From the NCBI RefSeq assembly GCF_014172375.1, contig NZ_WNXD01000001.1, positions 806,001 to 870,000 of the forward strand: DNA of 64,000 nt, in the 5' to 3' direction. Source of the DNA: Pedobacter planticolens. Its GTDB lineage: Bacteria > Bacteroidota > Bacteroidia > Sphingobacteriales > Sphingobacteriaceae. Shown in pieces: positions 52,876 to 59,688 of the stretch; position 1 is the first letter of the stretch; each line of letters begins with the position of its first letter. A program made the position numbers and the translations under genes. The notes below the pieces were generated by a model. It was not told the origin of the DNA and did no database searches. It saw nothing but the letters and a program-made list of their open reading frames with translations.

Positions 52876-53766
52876 TTAAGCGTTAATTTCAAGCTTATAC
52901 CCTTTACCACGTATCACAACAATTTTAATGTTCGAATCAACTTCCAATTTTTTTCTCAATTTTGAGATGAACATATCCAGACTGCGCCCTACAATAACAC
53001 CTGCATCTTCCCATATCTCTTTCTGTAGCCGGTTTCGCTCTATGGTTTCGTTAGGAGATAAGGCAAAAATGAGCAGCACACGAGTCTCAGTTCTGGTTAA
53101 GTCTATTGTATTTCCATTGATAATGAGCTTACGATCCTTCACATCAAACAAAACTGAGCCTAATGTAATCGTGTCCGTATGTTGATTACCCTCAGGTAAA
53201 ACTCTTCGTGGCTTAGATCTAAAAAAAAGAAAACCAACAAATGCTAAAAATGGCAGGCTACCCAGAAGATATCCATTCTTCGCTATATTTATACCTGTCG
53301 ATTTAAATTTAATGTTGATCGTATAACATGCGCTGGGTTGCTTTCTTCCTATACAGGCTACAATATCATCTTTTTTATTTTTGGATATAGCGTATCCATA
53401 GGCTATACTGTCGGTGCCACAGGTTACAACGTTAACCACATAATCACTTGCAAACGGGTCTTTAGCCAACAAGCGCTGAGTAGTATTCACCAAAGAGTCT
53501 GGTAGAAAAGTAAGCTCGTTCTCAAACCTGATTTGATATTCATTTTCGGCAATCTTTTTTACTGGCAGCACCCTTGATGTACTGTCGCCAGACTGTAAAA
53601 GGAGTTCATCTCCAATCTTTCGGAGTAAAACTTCTCTTCTCGAGCTATCAAAATCGTCTCTATCCTGCATACGGAATGCTACACAGATGACAGAGGTAAA
53701 CAGGATTAATATTGACCCTAGCAGGTATTTTCCTTTTCCGGATAGAAGATTTCGGCTATCAAACAT
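52876..53766 (-). CDS. Membrane-anchored OmpR/PhoB-type winged-helix regulator
   Basis: A 296-residue protein with a short cytoplasmic head, TM1 (about 14-31), an extracytoplasmic domain (32-163) with Cys116, Cys138 and Cys147, TM2 (about 166-183), and a C-terminal OmpR-type DNA-binding domain (about 200-296: LTRTETRVLLIFALSPNETI, then SLDMFISKLRKKL and VIRGKGYKL). There is no receiver domain or kinase, so it would sense a signal outside the membrane and bind DNA directly, like ToxR with its domains in reverse order. It is divergent from the YceI gene and has repeated TTTACA boxes at its start. Confidence 0.82.
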   Translation of the reverse strand: MFDSRNLLSGKGKYLLGSILILFTSVICVAFRMQDRDDFDSSRREVLLRKIGDELLLQSGDSTSRVLPVKKIAENEYQIRFENELTFLPDSLVNTTQRLLAKDPFASDYVVNVVTCGTDSIAYGYAISKNKKDDIVACIGRKQPSACYTINIKFKSTGINIAKNGYLLGSLPFLAFVGFLFFRSKPRRVLPEGNQHTDTITLGSVLFDVKDRKLIINGNTIDLTRTETRVLLIFALSPNETIERNRLQKEIWEDAGVIVGRSLDMFISKLRKKLEVDSNIKIVVIRGKGYKLEINA

Positions 53767-53774
53767 TTGTCAAG

Positions 53775-53807
53775 TTTTTATTTACAAAGTTTACATTTTT
53801 ATTTACA
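53775..53807 (-). promoter_or_regulatory. Candidate binding boxes of the wHTH regulator
   Basis: TTTTTATTTACA occurs twice, at 53775-53786 and 53796-53807, exactly 21 bp apart (two DNA turns), with a third TTTACA at 53790-53795 between them. They lie 9-41 bp upstream of the regulator's start codon. OmpR-type proteins bind direct repeats at such spacing, so autoregulation is likely but unproven. Confidence 0.45.
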
Positions 53808-53929
53808 ATCCAAATTCTCTGCGTCGAGTGCTATCAAAGTAATTTCGCTGAAGCTGTGGTTGATCATCCCTAGAACCTATACTAATTACCAATATAACTA
53901 TAAATTATGAAATATGTATATCTAGATGC

Positions 53930-54175
53930 CGTGTGAGGCACCAGCCGATAGGCAAATTGATCTCGCACAAGCCAAAGAGCGTGAGGCAGACAGGAACGGC
54001 GGGCCATGCGTTAGCCTAGAGCGTGGAAGCATCGTTCCTGAATGAACTTTTTCATAATTCCCATCAAGGGGAATTTTGATGCCTACCGCGGCAAAGAGCG
54101 GATAAAACTAAGGGTTTTAACTTAGAAACCCTTTGAGTGTATTTCGGCTGGTGAGACACCAGCCGATAGGCAAAA
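53930..54175 (+). repeat. 300-bp repeat family, single-core copy
   Basis: It opens with a degenerate tail hairpin (GAGGCACCAGCCGATAGGCA), then GACAGGAACGGCGGGCC, GCGTGGAAGCATCGTTCCTG, CCATCAAGGGGAATTTTGAT, and closes with the full tail hairpin. The core segment occurs once rather than twice. Confidence 0.82.
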
Positions 54176-54223
54176 CCTAATTATTATGTAATCAATTAAT
54201 ATTAACCCTTATACTTTAAAATT

Positions 54224-54865
54224 ATGAACAACAAACTACTCATCTCATTCTTACTACTTAGTACTTCTTTATTCTTCTCTTGCCATGGCCCCGTAAAAGA
54301 GGAAAAGAATAACGCATCAGCAAACCCCATAACCTTACATGTTGGAGATGAAAAATATGTAACGATCGATACAAAGCAAAGTGTGGCGACATGGAAAGGT
54401 GCTAACTCATTTGGTTCTCATACAGGCTACGTCTATATATCAAAAGGAGAATTGAAGCTAGAGAACAATCAATTGGTGAGCGGTACAGCTGAAATCGATA
54501 TGAATACACTAGAAGATGAAAAGTATGGAAGGAATAATGGATTGATTAAACACTTAAAATCACCTGATTTTTTTGATGTTAAAAATTTCCCTACCGCTAC
54601 AATCGAACTTACCAAGGTTGCAATAGTGAATGGTGAAAATATAAAAATCACAGGGAACCTCACCATTAAAGGCATCACACGCCCAGTTACTTTTCCAGCC
54701 AAAATAACATTTAAGGATGGAGATGTTAACATAAATAGCAAGCTAATCATTGATCGTACTGATTGGGGTATCCGTTATAAATCAAAGAAGTTCTTGGAAA
54801 ATTTAGCTGATCAAACTATATCGGACTCCATTGAATTCGATATAAAAGTTGTGGCAAAAAAATAA
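54224..54865 (+). CDS. YceI-family lipoprotein
   Basis: A 213-residue predicted lipoprotein with signal MNNKLLISFLLLSTSLFFSC (Cys20). The mature part is a YceI lipocalin-like barrel: VATWKGANSFGSHTGYVYI near residue 55, KSPDFFDVKNFPTATIELTK, and GNLTIKGITRPVTFPAKI. Members bind isoprenoid or other lipid-like ligands in the periplasm; the ligand here is unknown. It is divergent from the membrane-anchored regulator, its likeliest controller. Confidence 0.88.
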   Translation: MNNKLLISFLLLSTSLFFSCHGPVKEEKNNASANPITLHVGDEKYVTIDTKQSVATWKGANSFGSHTGYVYISKGELKLENNQLVSGTAEIDMNTLEDEKYGRNNGLIKHLKSPDFFDVKNFPTATIELTKVAIVNGENIKITGNLTIKGITRPVTFPAKITFKDGDVNINSKLIIDRTDWGIRYKSKKFLENLADQTISDSIEFDIKVVAKK

Positions 54866-55374
54866 ATAGCTCAATCCATAAAAGACGCTAACCAAATGAG
54901 CTTCTGCAATTGCTTTTTAGCATACGTCATCTAACATTCCACCTTGTTCGTTCCCGTGAATCCCGATAGCTCGAGAGGGAATCGTAATGCATAAAAAAGC
55001 TTCCTTCAATAACCTCTTACCAAACCTCCTCGTCATTTCGAGCGCAGCCGAGAAACCTTTAAATATGCTTCACTTCGACTACGCTCAGTGCAAGCTCGCT
55101 CAGCATGACGAACGGGCTAGGGGCATCTCGTCATTCCCGTGAAAACGGGAATCGTAATGCGGTGAAAAAGCCTCCTAGTACATTAGGATTCCCATCCGAT
55201 AGTTATCGAATCAAGTTGAGGATGACGAAATGCTCAGCATGGCCGAAGTGAAGATCTTTTGTATTTCGGCAGGTGAGATACCAGCCGATAGGCAATGTTG
55301 AAAGTATTGCTATTGAACGATAAAAGCCCCTTTCTACTTTCGTAAAGAGGGGCTTTTATTCGTTTTAAGAAAAA
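54866..55374. other. 509-bp intergenic mosaic of dispersed repeats
   Basis: No gene is seen. The stretch is a patchwork: GTCATTTCGAGCGCAGCCGA near 55032, CTTCGACTACGCTCAG near 55073, CATTCCCGTGAAAACGGGAA near 55132, and a stray tail hairpin of the 300-bp family at 55261-55300. It ends in the terminator of the flavin oxidoreductase. Confidence 0.65.
55321..55358 (-). terminator. Terminator of the flavin oxidoreductase gene
   Basis: TAAAAGCCCCTTT pairs with AAAGAGGGGCTTTTA (about 10 firm pairs), 17 bp beyond the minus-strand stop. Confidence 0.82.
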
Positions 55375-56475
55375 TTATACCAATTCCATTAACGCTTCTT
55401 TACTGAAACCTCTCAATTCTTCTGCACGATTATTTTTAATTTTTTCTACCCAGTCTGCGTCTGCTAACAATGGGCGACCAACGGCAACTAAATCAAAATC
55501 ACCGCGATCCATTCTGCGAACCAGTTCATCTAAGGGACTAGGCTGAGAACTTTGACCAGCAAAAGCACCAAAAAAGTCGCCATCTAAACCAACAGAGCCA
55601 ACAGAAATAGTGGCTTTGCCTGTTATTTTCTTAGCCCAGCCTGCAAAATTTAAATCAGAACCTTCAAATTCTGGCTCCCAGAAACGGCGTTGCGAACAAT
55701 GGAAAATATCAATTCCAGCATCTGCCAAAGGCGTTAACCATTGCTCCATTTCATTTTCATTTTTAGCCAACTTAAAATCATATGCAGAAGGTTTAAACTG
55801 CGATAAACGAATAATTAAGGCAAAATCTTCACCAACACGTTTACGTACTTCTTTAATTACCTCCACACCAAAACGTGTACGCTCGGCCAAGGTTTTACCA
55901 CCATAAATATCAGTACGTGTATTAGTAGCATCCCAAAAAAACTGATCGATTAAATATTGGTGCGCACCATGTATCTCTACCGTATCGAAACCTAAAGCTT
56001 TTGCATCGGCAGCTGCCTTACCGAAAGCTGCAATAGTATCAGCAATTGCCGAATCTGTCATGGCTACACCGTTTTCGAATCCTGGACTATTAAAAGATGA
56101 TGGGCCTTCAAATGGAGCACTTGGTAACCAACCAGAAGCATGATTTGCGTGAATGCCCTGATGCCATATTTGGGGACCCATTTGCCCTCCCGCTGTATGA
56201 ACATCGTTGATTACTTTTTGCCAACCAGCCAATGCCTCATTGCCATAAAAATGTGGGATGTTCGGATCTGCAGATGAAGACGGGCGATCAATAACTGTTC
56301 CTTCAGATAAGATTAAACCTACCTCGCCAGCAGCTCTTTTTGCGTAATATGCAGCCACATCATCTGTAGGCACACCACCTGGAGAAAAAGACCTCGTCAT
56401 TGGGGCCATTACGATTCTATTTTTTGTGTTTAATGTTTTTAAGCTAAATGGCTTAAATAAACTATTTGTATTCAT
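55375..56475 (-). CDS. NADH:flavin oxidoreductase (old yellow enzyme family)
   Basis: The 366-residue FMN enzyme has the OYE barrel landmarks NRIVMAPMTRS near residue 20, MGPQIWHQGIHA, EIHGAHQYLIDQFFWDATN (about 168-186) and VAVGRPLLAD near the C-terminus. It reduces activated double bonds and other electrophiles with NAD(P)H. An ArsR-type repressor gene starts just upstream (12-bp gap) on the same strand, so its expression is probably controlled by that protein. Confidence 0.9.
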   Translation of the reverse strand: MNTNSLFKPFSLKTLNTKNRIVMAPMTRSFSPGGVPTDDVAAYYAKRAAGEVGLILSEGTVIDRPSSSADPNIPHFYGNEALAGWQKVINDVHTAGGQMGPQIWHQGIHANHASGWLPSAPFEGPSSFNSPGFENGVAMTDSAIADTIAAFGKAAADAKALGFDTVEIHGAHQYLIDQFFWDATNTRTDIYGGKTLAERTRFGVEVIKEVRKRVGEDFALIIRLSQFKPSAYDFKLAKNENEMEQWLTPLADAGIDIFHCSQRRFWEPEFEGSDLNFAGWAKKITGKATISVGSVGLDGDFFGAFAGQSSQPSPLDELVRRMDRGDFDLVAVGRPLLADADWVEKIKNNRAEELRGFSKEALMELV

Positions 56476-56487
56476 ATGTTTCTAATT

Positions 56488-56790
56488 TTATAATTCTGTA
56501 TTGATGATTTTACTTAAATTTTCTAACCCTTCTTTATTGCGTTTGTAGTATGTCCATTGTCCAACTCGGGTAGCGCAAACCAAATCTGCTCGTTGTAAAA
56601 TAGAAAGGTATTCGGAAATGGTACTTTGAGATAAGCCCGCTTTTAGTTGGATTTGACCAACACAAACCCCAATATTTTCAAAATCAACTGGTGTATGATC
56701 TGGAAAATTCTCGGCAGGCGCTTTAAGCCAACTCAAAATCTGTAATCGTGTTTTGTTAGATAAGGCTTTAAATATTTCTACTTGATCCAT
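56488..56790 (-). CDS. ArsR-family transcriptional repressor
   Basis: A 100-residue winged-helix protein: MDQVEIFKALSNKTRLQILSW, then VGQIQLKAGLSQSTISEYLS (recognition helix) and LVCATRVGQWTYYKRN (beta wing). ATG 56790 is preferred over an upstream ATG at 56838, since the latter lies beyond the promoter and operator. The two Cys (near 42 and 74) are not in the ArsR metal-box position, so sensing of electrophiles or redox state is possible. It starts the two-gene unit with the OYE gene. Confidence 0.87.
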   Translation of the reverse strand: MDQVEIFKALSNKTRLQILSWLKAPAENFPDHTPVDFENIGVCVGQIQLKAGLSQSTISEYLSILQRADLVCATRVGQWTYYKRNKEGLENLSKIINTEL

Positions 56791-56794
56791 ACTG

Positions 56795-56826
56795 CAAATG
56801 TATATCGACTTTTCCCGATATACCAA
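56795..56826 (-). promoter_or_regulatory. Promoter and operator of the ArsR-OYE unit
   Basis: On the minus strand TTG (56826-56824) and TACATTTG (56802-56795) are 21 bp apart. TATATCG (56801-56807) and CGATATA (56816-56822) form a perfect 7-bp inverted pair with an 8-bp spacer that fills the space between the two boxes. A repressor bound there would block RNA polymerase, fitting autorepression by ArsR. The start codon is 4 bp beyond the -7 box, so the message may be leaderless. Confidence 0.6.
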
Positions 56827-56838
56827 TGAAAAGATCAA

Positions 56839-57257
56839 ACTTTACAATGAAATGTAAAATGTATTACCAACAATGCATTGTATATCCTTTTTAAGTTAGC
56901 ACATAAGCAATTAATCTTATCGGTTGGTGTCTCGCCGAATGAAACGTTTTGAGTGTATTTCTACAGGAGTGACTTCAGCAATAGGTAATAAGAAGGGTTG
57001 TTACTATATTAATTCTCAGCACGATAAAATTGCACTTGCACAGGTCAAAGAGCCTAGGGTAGACAGGAACGGCGGGCCCGTGTTAGCCTAGAGCGTGGAA
57101 GCATCGTTCCTGAATGAACTTTTCATAATTCCCATCAAGGGGAATTTTGATGCCTCCCGCGGCAAAGAGCGGAACAACTAAAGGTTTTAACTTCGATACC
57201 TTTTGAGTGTATTCCACTGGTTAGTCAACAGCCGATAGGCAATGAACGGTTTTGAAG
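56839..57257. other. 419-bp intergenic interval with repeat copy
   Basis: It holds an inverted degenerate tail hairpin (56919-56940), a degenerate tail in direct orientation (56950-56985), and one core copy of the 300-bp family (57033-57242). No protein gene is seen. Confidence 0.6.
57033..57242 (+). repeat. 300-bp repeat family, single-core copy 2
   Basis: It carries CACTTGCACAGGTCAAAGAG, GACAGGAACGGCGGGCCCGT, GCGTGGAAGCATCGTTCCTG, CCATCAAGGGGAATTTTGAT and CCGCGGCAAAGAGCGG, then a degenerate tail (CACTGGTTAGTCAACAG). It ends 17 bp before the DUF6236-like gene's stop. Confidence 0.82.
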
Positions 57258-58265
57258 TTACCTAAGGTACTTATCAACTAATGATAGATATTTCATACCT
57301 GTTGTATCCTTAATGTCATTCGGGCTTTCTATACTTAATGCCGAGTGAATAGCATTCGCAAATCCAAAAGAGGATAGAACCATTGCTGATAAACTATTAT
57401 CAGTAGTACTCATCGCTATTCCTGTGCCAACTAACCCACTTAAAGTACCAAAAACTATCTTTCCGAATCTACTACTATTCATACTTGCTGTGATTTCATT
57501 CTTATGGTAATTTAACTCTTCTATTTTTTGATCTAATAGAAGATCGTCATTATACCTTGGATCTAATGCAATTTGTTCTACAACGGCTTTGAATAAACCA
57601 AGTGATTTATGATGTTTCTCTTTAAAATCTAATAATTTACTTAGATTAATGTCTGAAGGCATAGGTATTACATTTTCTAAAACTCTATTTCGTCTGTGTG
57701 CTATATCTGGATCTAGAATCCTATTATTATATCTCATATGCCATTTATTCATAGCCAAATTGGTAATAGGCATTAACTCAAGTTTTATGGCTAAGATATT
57801 TGCTAGATATGACATCAAGTACGTAGCTGTACTTTTTTCAACATGATAAAAATTATCATATGCGTGTTTTGCTAAGCCCAGCTCTTGTAGTTGATACATG
57901 ATTTCATAATTGAATTTTAGACTGCTAACAAGTGTTGGCGATAGCTTTGTGTTATTTATTCGCTCATAAAAGCCCCCTTTAAATCTACTGATACGAACAT
58001 CTATCTTAAAATAGGGCGATGTTATAAAATCCATAAAAGGCTGAGTTAATTCAAACGGCCGTTCTAAAGCTTGTAAAGGATTTACCATAATAACAAGGTC
58101 TTCTCTTAAAAGCTCAAGTGTAAACTTGTCAAACTTATTTTCAGGATTATGAAAATAATCGTCAGGAACTATCGAACTAATAGAATCATAGTATAACAAT
58201 GTACGAAATGTCCATTCTGTTTGAGGTAAATTAATGTAAGGAAAGTAGAGTAGGTTGCTTGTCAT
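57258..58265 (-). CDS. DUF6236-like protein, 335 residues
   Basis: A soluble protein opening LLYFPYINLPQTEWTFRTLLYYDSI, which resembles the DUF6236 opening. A hydrophobic, Gly-rich stretch near 265-290 (VFGTLSGLVGTGIAMS) may be a membrane helix. No catalytic motif is recognised. It is in the same orientation as the TIR operon and 370 bp downstream of it, with a repeat just beyond its own stop. DUF6236 genes often lie in accessory regions. Membership in the operon is uncertain. Confidence 0.6.
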   Translation of the reverse strand: MTSNLLYFPYINLPQTEWTFRTLLYYDSISSIVPDDYFHNPENKFDKFTLELLREDLVIMVNPLQALERPFELTQPFMDFITSPYFKIDVRISRFKGGFYERINNTKLSPTLVSSLKFNYEIMYQLQELGLAKHAYDNFYHVEKSTATYLMSYLANILAIKLELMPITNLAMNKWHMRYNNRILDPDIAHRRNRVLENVIPMPSDINLSKLLDFKEKHHKSLGLFKAVVEQIALDPRYNDDLLLDQKIEELNYHKNEITASMNSSRFGKIVFGTLSGLVGTGIAMSTTDNSLSAMVLSSFGFANAIHSALSIESPNDIKDTTGMKYLSLVDKYLR

Positions 58266-58635
58266 TCAACTAACTTAGCAACAATAAGTTACAATACCTA
58301 AAAAAGTAAAAAGACTGAACATTCAGAAAAAGCCAGCTACTTTAATCACCATATTCTAGACAATAAGCGTGATCTCGATCAATTAATCAATAGTTGGGGC
58401 GAAAGGTATAATGATAACATACATTATTAGAGGAGTAAATAATTTAAACTTTACAATTCTGGACAGAGAACATGGATCGATCAAGATCTAGAAAAGCTTG
58501 GCAGACATATAGTCAATTATGCAATAAGAAATTGATTACGTCAAAGGATTTCAGAATAACTTACTTGTTAATCTTTCAAAGCATTTTGTCATATTGCCTA
58601 TGATTTTTCAATTTTGTTATAATTTGCCTAGCATC
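58266..58635. other. 370-bp interval with no clear gene
   Basis: Short open pieces occur in different plus-strand frames (for example near 58365-58420 and 58425-58490) interrupted by stops, which could be the remains of a decayed gene. I could not identify a family, and no hairpin or repeat stands out. Confidence 0.4.
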
Positions 58636-59688
58636 CTAAGTTAATAGAAGTTTTTTAAATTGATTGACAACATCTAAATAAGCTTCATCTCTATTTTCCC
58701 AAGAAGTTATTGGCTTTGCATTTTTAGGAAGAGCTTGTAAATTACTTATTGGTAGACTCGTAAAGTCACATGGACGTGCGATGATTGGGATGATTTTTAT
58801 TTGAGAATTGTGATGGCGTTCTACTGCATTTTTAATTTCGACATTATTGATATAATTTGAAGCCATAAAATCAGAACTTATGAGAAATATAACTATCTCA
58901 GCCTGCATAAGTTTCTCTTTAATTTTAGAATCCCATATATCTCCAGCCTGAATCATCCTGTCATTCCAATCGTTAATTGAGCCATTTCTTCTTAAACCAC
59001 TAAAATGATTTTCTAGTTCCTGCTTTATGAGCTCATCCTGATGGGAGTATGATATAAATACATTAACGCCTGCCATAGTTGTTGATTTTAATGCTAATGC
59101 CTTTTTTTCTATAATATTAAGAGAAAGATCAACATCTAATGTTAAACCGCTAGTTAGAACTTTTGGTAAAATCTTATCTACGAAAAAAGGTTTGTAAATA
59201 TTATAAACTAAAATTTTGCTATTCGTATTTTTGTCAGGATAAGCTATTTCCATATTAAGCAGGAATATCTTTATCAAAGGGGAACTAATGGGAATGGAGT
59301 TTACATTTAAAGAAAATGAATCCTTAGTATAATCAAATTTTATTACTCTGGAATTGAATACCTTTTCTAGTTCCCCTGAGGAATCAATTAAACTGATTAG
59401 GCTTGTTGATATATAGGTGCATAAATAATAATCTGATTTGAATTCTTCAACATTAGACAGGGTCCGTCTAATGAAATTATTTTCTAATTTGATTAAAGAT
59501 AAAGCTTGTAAAAATGTAATAGTATGCTCAAATGATAAAGCTAGGTTTAATGATTTCCCTTTACAAATTATCGACATATCAAAGACAGATATAGAATTAC
59601 CCTGTTCGAGTACTTCAAATAAAATGAATCGGAATTCACTTAATGTTGGTAATCTATCTATCTTTAGTAACTCTTTTGACATAGTCAT
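58636..59688 (-). CDS. TIR-domain protein with winged-helix-like N-terminus
   Basis: A 350-residue protein in two parts. Residues 1-200 contain a helical, winged-helix-like segment (16-80) and no known catalytic motif. Residues 208-350 form a TIR domain: VFISYSHQDE (210-219), WNDRMIQAGDIWDSKI (241-256), VIFLISSDFMASNYI, and Glu284 in NNVEIKNA at the position of the NADase glutamate. The TIR could hydrolyse NAD when triggered. The start overlaps the helicase end by 35 bp (a second ATG at 59682 is possible), so both are made from one message. I infer that it is the effector of the module. Confidence 0.85.
   Translation of the reverse strand: MTMSKELLKIDRLPTLSEFRFILFEVLEQGNSISVFDMSIICKGKSLNLALSFEHTITFLQALSLIKLENNFIRRTLSNVEEFKSDYYLCTYISTSLISLIDSSGELEKVFNSRVIKFDYTKDSFSLNVNSIPISSPLIKIFLLNMEIAYPDKNTNSKILVYNIYKPFFVDKILPKVLTSGLTLDVDLSLNIIEKKALALKSTTMAGVNVFISYSHQDELIKQELENHFSGLRRNGSINDWNDRMIQAGDIWDSKIKEKLMQAEIVIFLISSDFMASNYINNVEIKNAVERHHNSQIKIIPIIARPCDFTSLPISNLQALPKNAKPITSWENRDEAYLDVVNQFKKLLLT

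Larger units (their letters stand above)
53767..54223 (+). other. 457-bp divergent interval
   Basis: It contains the regulator's upstream boxes (53775-53807), about 100 bp of unique AT-rich DNA, one structured repeat copy (53930-54175), and a 48-bp leader before the YceI ATG. No protein gene is seen. Confidence 0.6.
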
